Below are positions 12,914 to 24,429 of a stretch of 64,000 bases of DNA, piece by piece. The stretch is from Polytrichum commune (lineage: Eukaryota; Streptophyta; Polytrichopsida; Polytrichales; Polytrichaceae), in NCBI GenBank assembly GCA_950295325.1, contig OX485807.1, positions 44,546,440 to 44,610,439 on the forward strand, in the 5' to 3' direction. Within the stretch, counting starts at the first letter, position 1. Each line of letters starts with the position of its first letter. The translations under genes were made by a program, and so were the position numbers. The notes beneath the pieces are model-generated. The model was given only the letters and a program-made list of their open reading frames with translations, had not been told where the DNA came from and made no database searches.

Positions 12914-13291
12914 TCACGAGCCGGGGGAGCTCTTGATTCTAAGAGTGTTGTTGCGATGCATGCGGCACCGGAACGAGCCGGGATGCGTGGTGGGTGAACA
13001 TATGCAAGAAAACTTCAATGTTGCCACTCCCACTACGCTTTTAGAGGCCTCGATTTCTTCGTCTTCCATCATCTTCTTGACACTCGAACGAGAAGATCCA
13101 CACGCACGATCCAATGCCGGCTCGATCTTGGAGTTTCGGTTCGTGTTGTTTGCGACGATTTCCTCTCCGCCCATGCCGGGAAGACCGAGACCTTCGAGGT
13201 CATCACGGTGCATGTGATGTTGTTGTTGTTGTTGTTGTTTTAAGGCGGACCATGTTGCAATATCAAACACCTTGCTAGTCCGCTTCAACAT
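12914..13291 (-). CDS. Small plant protein with C-terminal SPTTHPGSFRC motif (serine-rich-related family)
   Basis: Intronless ORF of 125 aa from an ATG at 13,291 to a TGA at 12,914. The C-terminal motif CICSPTTHPGSFRCRMHR (about residues 96-113) is the signature of a plant-specific family annotated as serine-rich protein-related, whose biochemical role is not established as far as I know. The N terminus MLKRTSKVFDIATWSALK is followed by a glutamine/histidine run coded by a (GTT)n microsatellite (13,217-13,240 on the plus strand), then a low-complexity middle part. The reading frame also opens 12 bp upstream through a TTG, but the first ATG is at 13,291. A TATA-like run lies at 13,334-13,347, inside a CACTAAATA repeat, so the promoter may be repeat-derived. 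The length fits small family members. Confidence 0.8.
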   Translation of the reverse strand: MLKRTSKVFDIATWSALKQQQQQQHHMHRDDLEGLGLPGMGGEEIVANNTNRNSKIEPALDRACGSSRSSVKKMMEDEEIEASKSVVGVATLKFSCICSPTTHPGSFRCRMHRNNTLRIKSSPGS

Positions 13292-14467
13292 GATTGGAAC
13301 CAATGAACGAAAGGCGAAGAATCGCTCACTACACTAAATATATATATGTTTGTGTTTAGTGTCGAGTATGGTACTTTTATGTCACTTGCGGTAACTTTTT
13401 AAAGTGACGCTTTGCATGAATAGGAGGTTTACACATACCATCTAAATGCCGATGTTCGAAACCCTAGTTTGGTGGGATTTTGTATCCTAGCAAATGTGTG
13501 ATGAAATGTTGTTGTGGAAGATTGAATGTTGGATGAGCAATCACTTGGTCATAAGTGATGGTAATTGCAAAGTGAGCTTGCATGGGAGTAGTTATAGTAT
13601 AGCATAAAAGCCATAAGGTTACTTTTACTTTCACACTGCAAGTTTGAGCGTTTGCGCTTTTTGTTTTTGATAGCTTGGATCAATTTTGGTTATAACTTGA
13701 CTCGTATGAACACAGTCACTATGAAACTTGGTGAACGTTTTGTAAGAAGTGAGGGGTTTAATAAGTTTGCATGGAAGGTGTTATATAAAGGGGTCCCTAG
13801 AAAGTTGGTAGATCGATTTTACTTTTTAATCTTGCTTTTTGTTTTTAATTTAGGTCTTCCGCATAGTGAAATTCCTTTTTCTTTTATATATTTAAGTTTG
13901 TGGGTAGTGAAGTCGCTTTTACTTTTCCGACCCTTCCACTTGAAATTGTCAGCTTAGGAACCTAAACTCAAGGTCAATTTGGTCAACATAGGTACACTAA
14001 ATATGATATTTAGTGTCATATGGTGATTTTTTGGATGACACTTCTTATGAATAAGTGAACAAATATTGTCATGAAAATTCCATATGACACTAAAGACAAT
14101 ATTTAGTATAGTAAACTCAAAACTATGTACACACTTAGTATTAACTTTTGCTACAATCTTTGTGCCATTTGGAGAAACCATCTACACTAATATGTGCAAC
14201 TTGGTTGCCCTACACTAATTTATTGACATTCCACACTATTTTGAATACTTGTTACTACGATGATAGGTCACAATGACTTTTCACTGTGGTTGTTATATGG
14301 ATGAATGAACAAAGTCATAGGTTTTTTGTAATTTGATGTTGACTCAAAGTAATTTGCATGGGTAAAGAGGCAACCTACCCATGAAAGCTCCCTAACTGCA
14401 CATCTCAGTGTAGTATCTTATGTAGTAATTTGCATTTTTTCGGTAAATTAGATCTCAAAACTTGTTG
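13292..14467. other. Intergenic, CACTAAATAT repeats
   Basis: Upstream of the small SPTTHPGSFRC gene. Segments at 13,320-13,440 and 13,990-14,180 belong to a dispersed family with inverted CACTAAATATGATATTTAGTG-like cores. The ORF at 13,652-13,957 shows no recognised domain. Confidence 0.45.
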
Positions 14468-14479
14468 TAGAAGTTCAAA

Positions 14480-14845
14480 GGGACCACGGGCCTTGGTTTG
14501 GTGGTTAGGGCTCATGGCCCCCAATGAGGAGGTTGTGGGTTCTATTCCCCATGCCGGCGTGGTGCTCACCACCTTAGTCCACCCAACTATGGTGGGGGGT
14601 CCTTGGACCTTGTTGTATGGGTACCTCAAAGCCCTTTGGGGGGATACCATGTCTGGTATCTTCAAGGCACTTGTGGCTAGCTAGGGACTAGTATAGTGTG
14701 TCACTATAGTGTCCATCCTCGAAAGGGGAGAGTAGTATTGTCCCAATGTCCCCTTGTCCAGTGGGCATCGGGTCATTGGCATTACGAACGGACACTTTAT
14801 TCACGCCGGCCCCTTGCTAAAAAGGGACCGGAGTTTCTATCTATC
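14480..14845 (+). mobile_element. tRNA-derived SINE with 12-bp target-site duplication
   Basis: This 366-bp element is flanked by perfect 12-bp direct repeats TAGAAGTTCAAA at 14,468-14,479 and 14,846-14,857. The head resembles a tRNA-related RNA polymerase III promoter: an A-box-like TTGGTTTGGTGGTTAGGG near 14,493 and a B-box-like GGTTCTATTCC about 45 bp later, after a GTTGTGG arm. The body is non-coding. The 3' end is a short simple repeat (TTCTATCTATC) rather than poly(A), as in many plant SINEs. ORFs on both strands through this stretch are by-products. It was not matched to a named family. Confidence 0.85.
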
Positions 14846-14857
14846 TAGAAGTTCAAA

Positions 14858-17800
14858 ACCTATGTTAACTATATGGCAATAGGAAGCGGATCGCATTGCC
14901 GAAAGGCCATGTAAAAATTTGAAATACATAAGGTAGACAAACCCATTTCCGATAACTTAAGCAATATCACATAAGTATGGTACATGTGTGATAATGGAGT
15001 TATTTTTACAAGCCTAGAAAGTGATATCACAACATTCAACACAATTTAATTTGAAGTGGTGAAAGTACAAGAAATTTTTCAAAGGCAATTAGATTCTCTT
15101 CCAACCCATAGTTATAGCATAGGTCAACCTACTTTTGATACTACGCAGCTAAAAACTTAAGTACAACCAATGCTCTTATCAAGGAACCCAAATCCCGTGC
15201 ATTTTGACAAACTTTTCCCATCACATTGAACTCCTCGATGGCTATATGTTAAATCCTCTCTCACTTGGTCACTACTTGTTTCCAACATTCCAAATTAGAG
15301 AACAATGGCTACATGTGTGGAATTTCATAAATTTAGGGGACTCTATGTCTTATGTGATTGCATGGGGTTATTTCCAAAAAGTCAAAGCATTGTATATGAG
15401 TAAATTTTGTTTATTTGAAGAAGCACAATTTCTAAAGTAAAACCCTACATAAGTAGGAAATTGTATATTGATGCCAAAACCAAAATTTTAACACGATTGG
15501 ACCATATTCATACCATAATTCATAAACTTTTGCATGTAAAATAGAAAAAATGAGAATAAATTATTGTAAGCATAAAATTTTCCAAATTTTTCTTCGTGGT
15601 AGACACAATATGTTTTCATTAGTAGGTAAGAAAACTCATAGGAGAAAATTACAAGAGGCACTTGATTGAAGCATCCCCAAATTCGGTTTGCATTTTGGAC
15701 ACTCCAATTTCAAGTTTCTCAACAATGTAGAATCTACAAATTAGGTGTTGTGCTCAATCCCAATGGTCGAGGGATGCATTGTAACCTAACTTAAATATCT
15801 TTTGAAAGGAGTATCTCCAACAGAGGTTTAGAATTTTCTGATTTTTCCCTTTGACCATAAATCAAACACTTTATGGTTGTGCAAGTTGTTAAGGGTCGGG
15901 ATGGGGTGGTTATATGGAATGAGTCTCTCTACCATAATTCACCCAGTGTATTACCCATACTAAAACATAACTTCAGTAGACAAATAAGCTTGAGGCATCC
16001 ATAGTTGACCAAGCCCATTTACTCGCTCATTAGGTTACCTATAATGCTGACATGGATGAGATCGAATTTTTTTAGGCAAACAAAGTTAAGGTTATGTGGT
16101 GGCGGCTTGTCATTGATTACCCTCATAAGAATTATGATACTTATCGTAACCAAGAACTAGCATTTAAATGAGTGGTTATGGGTCAACCTATAGATTGATT
16201 GGTTGTTCCCCTAAACTATTCTACTTCAAAATTTGTAGCAATTTCAATACTCATGAAAAAAAATTTAAATAAATAAATCATTCTTTGTAGAATTTTTTTA
16301 TCTTCGCAAGATTAAAAAATCCCAAGCTATTACTCCTCCGGAACAAATGCAAATCTCTTGTGCTATTGGTTATAGATGCCTCAATCTTACCTAAAAAAAA
16401 AGCTTTGTAAGCGCAACTTTGATGGCAAGTTTTGGCATGCATGTACCTAAGGTAATAAGGTCTTAAAGTGACAATTTAAGAGAGAGAGAGAAAAAATTAT
16501 ATCTCATGAAGGTTAAGTAGATTCAAAATCTTGTAAACATAGATATACAAAGTCTGTAAAAAATTTTAAAAAATAAAAAAATAAAAAAAATCATATCCAA
16601 CCTACATAAATTCTTAAAGTTGTCTTAAGGAACGAGCATGTTACTCTCAGCTAGAATGTCATATTGATATTGGATTGTTAAGTGAGGATTTTCTACTAAA
16701 TGAAAGTGTTGTCCCCCTTTTGTGGATCACTTCTTACATTGTCTCGTTGAGTGAATAGACCCCTTAAGTGATTGGCCAAAGTTGGTGCTCTTCTTAAAGC
16801 ATTCTTGCATCCTTCTTACACCGCTATTATGAACGGTTGAAGTGGTGTTATTTTATACTTAATACCGCTTGTGACCAGTCATTATTAACGATGACTTACT
16901 TGATGGCACCGTTACACTCGCTTGTTGATAACTCAAGGATTAAAAATAGTTGTCTCCGTAGGGAAGGTGTTACTTTAAGGCTTGAGTGCCTTGCTAACTA
17001 CACCATTGTCTTGGAAAGGACCTCCAAAGGGACAACCAAAATTCCTAAGGTATGTGCAGTATTCAATTTGACGACTTAGTTTCAAGAAGTCTACGCTATA
17101 ACACGTGGTCGGTAATGTCAACGTGTTTGGAATCAAGGCCCGAGAGAGGGAATAATCATAAGTTATACAAGCATACGTCTCATCCATCCAACATAACAAC
17201 TCGATCCCCTATAGGTTTGTGGTTGATTTGTCTCTAATGACTTGCATTACACTAATTTAGGGTCTCTAAATTCTGGTGTCAAATCAACTAGAAATATTAA
17301 CCTCCAGGCTTCAGACTATTTCAAGGGTTTTATGTTGGATGAATGAGAGGTATGTTCGTATATGATAATTCCCTCTCTTTTGAGATTAGGGTGTTCCACT
17401 CAACATGGTAAGTAACGATCATAATTATGAACCCATGCAAATGGTGGTATTTAGGGTAGGCTTTACACTGGGGTCCAAGTCCAATGCGTCTCCAAGAACA
17501 AGGAAACCTATTGGTCAAGTGCAAAATTTTGGACTTAGGATTCTATGAAACTATGAAGTGGTGCTAATATGCAATTAGTTTCCAACCAAATCTCGGTGCA
17601 CCACATTGGAGAAAAACAATTTGTATCAATTTGCAATCAAAATAATATGAAGTGACTATATGTAGTAATGTATCGACAAAGGGAGAAGTTAGTTCATTCT
17701 TCACTCTACAAATTTCTTGTGAACCACCATCTTTTCATATCGGAATGTGATCATCCCAATTGACAATAAAAATTTCATGAGGAACACGATGATGCTTATT

Positions 17801-18848
17801 GTACCTTCCTAGCACCTGCAATCTTGATTAATTTACCTACAAGAGTCATTCATAAGCCCAAATATGACCTCTTAGGAAGTTAAGGGTTATGGTAGACATA
17901 GTGCAAATTGTTAATTTTTACCAATTAGTCTGCTTCTCCTAGGCTATCAATACAAGATGTCAGCAAATCCAAAATGAAGCCATTATCTTCATTATTTTGC
18001 AGCTCAAATGTATATCTTATTCATTATCAAAGTGAAGATTATCTTTCTAATTTAATGATCATATATGTTCTTATGATTACATAACAAGTTCTAGTGAGAT
18101 CACCATGTTTTGCTTCCTCATGAATCGGGTTAGGTAGCTAGAAACTAGAGTCCTTGACAATCAAGAGGGACATGCAACATGCGAGGAGAGAGGATTGTGT
18201 TTTGATTGAGAATAGAAACCAAACATTGAATATGGCTGAAGGATGTTATGCATGTTCACGCTTGAACCTAGAGTAATTTTGAACATGTAATCCGATTTCT
18301 TTCAACTCATATATTTTGGTGTATGGCTTGAAAACCCACACCTAATCATACACCATTCAAATATAGGATACGTAACCAAATTAAGCTCGCTTAGCTTAAT
18401 TGGCTATTCAAGGCCAAAACACGCTATATATTTAGGGCCTGTTTAAAATACGTTGAAGAAGCACACCGATCAAGAACTTAAGGGAAAGAAGCAATATGAT
18501 TGGCTACGAAATGCATTCTTCACTAGCCAAGGTGTGCAGTATGGCCAAGACTTCTCCAATGGAGAACTTCAAGAATGGATGACAAAATGGCTTGGTTGTT
18601 AACATGGCGGCATTTTTTTGCTAGGGGAGTTCTTTGGAGGTCAATTTTCTTGGGCAACCTCCAACCCTCAGACAAGAAACTTAATCCCCAGAGAATTCCA
18701 ACTTGAGACATTTAAAACTAGAAATAAAAGTGATCGTTTTCAATTTTATCCGCCATACCAACCATTGCCTCGAACAACCTTGTCTTGCAACTAAAATTAT
18801 TGACCGACTGGTGCACTTCTTCGCCGTAATCTAACTTAAAACCGGCCC
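14858..18848. other. Gene-free, AT-rich intergenic sequence
   Basis: About 4 kb without a recognisable gene. An AT-rich A-run lies at 16,560-16,590. The copy near 17,150-17,370 belongs to the family with the CATCCATCCAACATAA landmark, which folds back on itself (the GTTGGATGAATGAGAGG end complements the CTCATCCATCCAACATA start). Confidence 0.45.
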
Positions 18849-18857
18849 TTATCTTAC

Positions 18858-19437
18858 GGGTTGTTTACACCATGGACCATGAAGTCGTCCCAAGGCCCTG
18901 CAAAATATGTGATTGTTTGTTGACCTCATCCTGGGACCACTTCAGTTTACACCAAGGAAAAAAAAACGTCAAAGTGACCTTGTAGTTCGAGGTCTCCCAA
19001 AAACATAGTTTAAGGCCTACATTATCCATTGACATGGTCCAACGGGTTTTGTAGTGGGAGAGGCAAAAGAGGTGCTCTAGTAGAAAAGGCAGGGGCACAT
19101 GGCAAAGAAACGATGTTATAGTAATTTTTTAATGAAAAGTCTTTTGAGGCAAAGAAGATGAAGACAAGAGAAGACAAAAGAATGGTCTAACTTGATTTGT
19201 TTTTCCTCTTAAAATTGCCCTTGTTGGGCATATATTAAAAACATCATCACATTCACTTTTTGGTGCATGGTGATTCCTCTTGGTCCACATTCGGTTTACA
19301 CCTAGTGAGGGACCCAAAGGCTTTGTAAATTGATGTTTCAAGAAATCGGACCATGGAAGTTCAACCATGAAATCATACCATGGAAAAAGACCCATCTTCC
19401 ATGGTCCGACTTCATGGTCCTTGGTGTAAACTGGCCC
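18858..19437. mobile_element. Mutator-like (MULE) non-autonomous element, probable 9-bp TSD
   Basis: The terminal inverted repeats are GGGTTGTTTACACCATGG... on the left and, read inward from the right, GGGCCAGTTTACACCAAGG...; both continue with ACCATGAAGTCG. They are flanked by TTATCTTAC (18,849-18,857) and TTATCTTAT (19,438-19,446), a 9-bp duplication with one mismatch, as expected for Mutator-superfamily insertions. No transposase remains. A related truncated copy lies in reverse orientation at about 12,200-12,672. Confidence 0.7.
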
Positions 19438-19446
19438 TTATCTTAT

Positions 19447-19978
19447 TGGGTTGTGGTGGGTCTCCGGTGCTACACCCTAAACTCCGTAATATCAACCTCC
19501 ATAATGTCACACACTCTCTAATATCCTGAAACCCTAGGGAACGGATGTTCGTAGTTAAAAAATCTCACTCCTTATTGTCACAAATCTCTCCCTTGTATCA
19601 CGAAATTTGTCATTAATGCAAACCACCCAAGAAGTCAACCTACACCCTCGCATTGCGCCATGTGTCAACATGTGGAGTGTCACCTTCTTATTCTTATTCT
19701 TCTTCTTCTTCTTCCCATGCCACTTGTTGAATGTTGGTGCATGCGTTTGCCACATCGCTTGGGAAGGCCAAGTGGAGTGGACCACACTAGCATAAGTGAC
19801 AGGAGAACGAATTCAAATCGTCCTCACATCTCCTTTGTGTTATTCCATAGTGTCACATGCTACACTAATTCACTAGTATCACGCATCCATGTTATCACTA
19901 CAAAACTCCGTAATATCACGTGCACTTTGGGTGCCACAGGTGTGATACTACGGAGTTTAGAGTGTACTACTAAGTTAG
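19447..19978. other. Short repeat-derived interval
   Basis: The interval has repeated ACTCCGTAATATCA blocks near 19,481 and 19,905, and an inverted match to the latter (GTGATACTACGGAGTTTA) at about 19,941-19,960. A CTTCTTATTCTTATTCTTC run sits at 19,683-19,718. No gene. Confidence 0.4.
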
Positions 19979-20362
19979 AGCAAATGCACTCCAGATAACA
20001 TTACCCAACCCAATACTCTTAACTCCGGCGCGGAGTTCGATGCGGCTCCGATGCGGCTCCGGGGAGGTTCGGATGCCAGCTCCGGTGGGTTCGGGTGGGT
20101 TGGGGCAAAAATTGCCCCCTATTTTTTTGATTGGGTGGGGCCTTACTTGATCTCATAAGGGGCCTCCTAGAGTAATTTGGGGCCGTAGAACCCAAATTTA
20201 GAAGAAAAAAAACCAAAAAAAGTCATCAAGGGGCCAAAACGGGGAGGGCCAGAAAAATGGACCCACCGGAGCTGGCATCCGAACCTCCCCGGAGCCGCAT
20301 CGAACTCCGCGCCGGAGTTAAGAGTATTGGGTTGGGTAATGTTAGGGATGCACTCCACCCTC
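19979..20362. mobile_element. Large GC-rich foldback element
   Basis: Two arms of about 100 bp (19,979-20,095 and 20,255-20,362) are near-perfect inverted repeats. Left-arm landmarks are TGCACTCC, TAACATTACCCAACCCAATA, ACTCTTAACTCCGGCGCGGA and GATGCGGCTCCGGGGAGG; the right arm carries their complements in reverse order. The arms are much more GC-rich than the surroundings. The ends resemble hAT-type MITEs, but I could not settle the target duplication, so the superfamily is left open. Confidence 0.75.
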
Positions 20363-20637
20363 ATCGACTCATCCAACGTCCAAATAACTTACCCTCATTT
20401 GTAGGAAGGCGGGTCATCATGCACATCATGGAGCCAGCTGCTCAAAGCCGATTCCTTCTGGCTTTGGAAACGATCACGTCAGAACCTCACATTAATAGTC
20501 GACTCCGAACTGCCAATTTTGAATTGCCCATAAGTACCGGAGTTTGCACACTACTTTACAGCCATGCTTAACTTAATTACTCTACTAAATATACCAATCG
20601 ATTAGCGAGGGCGGGAAATTCGTGAATGTGATACTAA

Positions 20638-21181
20638 GGGGCACTTTATATTAGGGCCCATTTGGAGTTGAGCCCACTTGGACTTGAAGTGGGCCTTAAC
20701 TTTAGCCCTACTTTACAAAGTGGGCCGTAGAGTGGGCCTTGCAATATAAAGTCCATAGGCCCACTTGTAGGGCCTAAATTGGAAATTCTACTTTAAAGTG
20801 GGTCTTCCAAATGGCCTAGGGACTTTATATTGTAAGGCCCAATCCACGGCCCACTTGGGCTTAAATGAATTATGCCCTTGCTTGAACTAAAGTCATAAAG
20901 TCATAAATGACTATATGACGGAAGTTGGGTGAAGTGGGCTGTACATGCGAAGTGGGTCTCCATAAACCCTCGACCCATTTTTTTGCCTTCGGTCCACTTT
21001 TTTCCCTCCAAAACGTCGCCATGTCACCCGCCACGCAAGCTTTAGGAGAAGTGGGTCGACTCTCAATATAAAGCCCTCAGGACCATATTAGGGTCCATTT
21101 GGGCAATCTAAGCACTCTCATTGGTTGATGCCTAGGGTTTGGAAATAGGCCCTAGAAATGGGCCCTAATATAAAGCCGCCC
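20638..21181. mobile_element. PIF/Harbinger-type MITE, element C, TSD TAA
   Basis: The inverted ends are GGGGCACTTTATATTAGGGC (left) and, inward from the right, GGGCGGCTTTATATTAGGGC; both continue CCATTT. The element is flanked by TAA at 20,635-20,637 and 21,182-21,184. The interior is rich in GTGGGCC/GGCCCAC segments and is non-coding. It abuts element B, with only the two TAA copies between them. Confidence 0.8.
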
Positions 21182-21187
21182 TAATAA

Positions 21188-21714
21188 GGGCCACTTCACA
21201 CACAAGGCTGAAGGCCCTTGACCACGGCAATGTAAGAGCTCTCATTGGTCGAAAAGGCGGAGACCGTCCAAGTTCACTTCACACTAGGAGGTGAAGGCCT
21301 AAAGGCCCAAAGAAAAGTTTGTGGATGAAAAGTCTACATGGAGTCCTACATGGCTGGTTGTGGATGAGGGTGCATGGTCTACCGGAATTTGCGTCAGACC
21401 CACCTCCAAGAGGTGGGCTTGATGCAAATTCCGGGAGATCATGACATTTTTAATATTTTTTTTCTTGCAGGACAGATTTCAGGACAGATTCCAAGACACA
21501 CAAACACCACCAAACAATAAATCCTCCCCTCTTTTTCCGCCAACAAAATATGCAATGGTCCCGCAACATGGTTCATTCTCACTTCACACTATGCTTGAGG
21601 GCCCAAGACTACATAAAAGGGCTTTCCCAACACCCATGGTACGGCTTTTGGATGAGAGTCAAGGGTCCTCACCATTACAAGGTCACGGCTCTTGGCTCAT
21701 GTGTGAAGTGGCCC
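21188..21714. mobile_element. PIF/Harbinger-type MITE, element B, TSD TAA
   Basis: The ends GGGCCACTTCACACACAAGG and, inward from the right, GGGCCACTTCACACATGAGC are flanked by TAA (21,185-21,187 and 21,715-21,717). It belongs to the same family as 8,625-9,122: ends, length (527 versus 498 bp) and internal landmarks agree. Confidence 0.85.
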
Positions 21715-21717
21715 TAA

Positions 21718-22180
21718 GGGCCCATTTACACGAGGTCCCAAGTCCCAATTCACTTGAGGTCAATCCGTGCAATCTCATCCGTTGAGAGCATGGAAGTTGT
21801 GACTTACCACTTCACACGGGGTCCCAAGTCATTGGAGGTCAATCTGTGCAATCTTAGCCGTTGAAGAGCATGGAAGTTGGGACATATGACTTCACAAGTT
21901 GGGGTCCCAAAGTACGGAGTTCCAAGTATGACGTGGATGCCCACGTGGCAACACTTTTTTGGAGGTGAGGCTCGGGGACTTGTGTTGAGAGTTGGGTCGA
22001 GCAGAAAGTTGGACCCAACTCTCAATAGAAGTCCTGTGAATATTTTCGCATAAAATGATTAAGGTCCGAGTTTAATGATAATTAACCATATTTTAATGGT
22101 TTTTGGAGGCTTTGCCTCCATGTTGGGACTTGCTAGCATGAGTGGGGACTTGGGACTTGGGATTGAATGTGAATTGGCCC
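21718..22180. mobile_element. PIF/Harbinger-type MITE, element D, TSD TAA
   Basis: The left end GGGCCCATTTACACGAGGTC and the right end, read inward as GGGCCAATTCACATTCAATC, both lead into a CCCAAGTCCC block. The left TAA is shared with element B (21,715-21,717); the right TAA is 22,181-22,183. The interior repeats GAGCATGGAAGTTG.GAC twice (near 21,787 and 21,866). Confidence 0.75.
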
Positions 22181-22254
22181 TAAAATTCTTCACGCTATGA
22201 ATTAGTGCCACCAAAAGACCTAGGAAGCATTGTTCATCTTGGCACTAGGCACTA

Positions 22255-22590
22255 TTCACTACACTAAATATGATAGTTAGTGTTTCATACACTAAATATG
22301 AACGCATACACTAAATGCCAATAATCCTATGAGAGTAAGTAACATTAAATGTAAACTCAAACACTAAATATTAGCTATTGTAATATGTGGAAGTTAAATG
22401 TATTTGTATTTAGTGTTAGTAAGGATATGAAAATAAAGTAACAATGATATAAGGAAAATTCTAACATATCTTCTAGCATATCTTCTAACACTAATTATCA
22501 AGGAATTGAAAATTAGTGTTGAGCATGGTAGGGTGGTAACAACATTAAATATAATCAAACACTAAATATCATGTTTAATGTAGTTATAGT
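22255..22590. repeat. Foldback repeat of the CACTAAATAT family
   Basis: The interval begins with CACTACACTAAATATGATAG and ends with CACTAAATATCATGTTTAAT..AGT, with several internal ACACTAAATRT words. Relatives lie at 3,970-4,380, 13,320-13,440, 13,990-14,180 and 44,930-45,240. It is probably a MITE; exact ends were not fixed. Confidence 0.55.
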
Positions 22591-22754
22591 TGAACCAATT
22601 CAATTTGAGGGCCTAATCACACCGGCCAGTTTTGACACCATCCGTCGGCATCTCCGATTGTAATAGTGTGAAAAGTGATGGGCCAACATCTATTTTTTAA
22701 CATAATCCCCAACAATTTCACAGCTGGAACCGGACGGAAAGTTTGGTGTGATCA

Positions 22755-22930
22755 GGGCATGAGAAACAACCAGTTGAAGTTCAAGACTTCGGGCAAATCA
22801 CTGATCAATTTAGAGGAATGCAGAGAATATGCCTCAAATCATTAAAGAGAAACCAAAAGATGTCAACATGTACCCGGTTGGACTTGGAAACGCAAGCATC
22901 TCGATTGATTATACTAGAGGCACCTATCCC
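22755..22930 (+). repeat. Dispersed repeat family R1, copy
   Basis: R1 landmarks in order: AACCAGTTGAAGTTCAAGAC, TTCGGGCAAATCACTGATCA, TTTAGAGGAATGCAGAGAAT, AAAGAGAAACCAAAAGATGT, CAACATGTACCCGGTTGGAC and GCATCTCGATTGATTAT. Confidence 0.6.
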
Positions 22931-23359
22931 CAAATCACGACCATGTTGGCAATCTGCAGAGCACATGATTTCAATCAAGTTGGGACTGAATTTCGACCAC
23001 ACCACAACCAACAGTGCCATGACACATGTCCCGGTTTTGAGTGCTAAAATGAGAAGGAGTGAGCGGTTATGGCAGACTCTAGACATTGGTCATACGTGTA
23101 GACGAACGTATGGCTTCAAAAATTCGTAATAATTTTGATTTAAGGAACAAGAAAACGGTAGAACCGTGAGGCTCTGTCCTTTGCTATGAAAGACCACAAT
23201 TGTAGCTGATTACTTTGCTCATGCCAATCCATGGCTATTCACTATACCAAACCTTTCTTGGATTTTGTGCACCTTCTTCTCAAATACGGGTCAAGGATTT
23301 AAGCTACTCATTTTTCGCCCGAATTTAAAAAAATAAATAATCAAGAACTGCCGAAATAA

Positions 23360-23575
23360 CTATAGTTAACTAGATTTCTTTCAATGCACTTTAGGGAGCA
23401 CTTGTATATATATATATATATAAACTATAGTTAACATCCATATTACATAAAGTGGACCAAAAATAACAAGAACAAGTAACGTCCAAGTGTGAACACAAAG
23501 TGGTTAGGAAATTTGCTCTTGAAACGAAGAAGTTGATGCATAGTCTCTGCCCTACAGACAGAGCCAATAAAATTA
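23360..23575. repeat. Repeat with a partner at 60,690-61,035
   Basis: It shares CTATAGTTAACTAGATTT and a block of about 120 bp starting ACCAAAAATA.CAAGAACAAG and ending CAGAGCCAATAAA with the region near 60,912-61,032. A (TA)n run lies at 23,404-23,422. The minus strand of the shared block is open in both copies. Confidence 0.6.
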
Positions 23576-24429
23576 TCAAAAAATTGCAGTTCTCCTGATT
23601 TCTATCTTCCTATCCTTATGGGAATTTTTTTCACCGCCCTTATAAACTTCTCCAGATGTGGCGCAAAATCTCGTATGTGATCGGTTATGGGTGCCTCTAC
23701 TCCTCTAGGCCCAAAAAGCTCCTTGGAGAGCACCAGTTTGATGCTGAGTCAGAATTTCTGGATGTGAGAAGATGGGAGTGCTGGATGTGGCTATTGAGAC
23801 ACTTCCACCTCTCCATTTAAACATCACACACACAGACCTTGCTTCATACCCCGGACCCTAAATTCTGCTAAGTGATATTGATAGAGTTATTTGCAAAGTA
23901 AGTTAAAGCCGATGAAACCATCATCATAACATTATTCAGATCCATAATAGTGTTATGTGGGACTAACAACATTTCATGAAATATTGCCCACATTCAGACC
24001 GAAGGTGGGAATATCATGGAATATTATGTGGAAGAGTGTCAGTCCCATAGAGCATTGTTATGGATATGAGTAATGTTATGATGGGGTTAGTATGAAACCC
24101 AAAGTTTATGAGAATGTGCACAAAGCTATTTGGTTATTTTAATATTAGAAAAAACGCTTACGTTATCATACATGAAGAGGTGGTGGTGTCGGGTTGTTGT
24201 TAAACACTGGGTTTTGAGCCCGTCTTACCAAGATGGGTGGACCAAGGGAGCCTTGCATAGGGTGATTTGGAATTTAGGATGACATGTCCCATGCACAAAC
24301 CCTAATTTTGATGCTAAAACTATCTCAAAGTTAGAGAGGTGGAAAGAGGAGGTCTGAATTTTTTTACCCAACTTTCAATATAGGCACCGATACATGATGA
24401 GCTAACGAGCTCGTAATAGAAGGATCAAA

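Noticed and set aside
14405-14684. Overlapping ORFs on both strands
   Set aside because: Both lie within the SINE and have no coding features.
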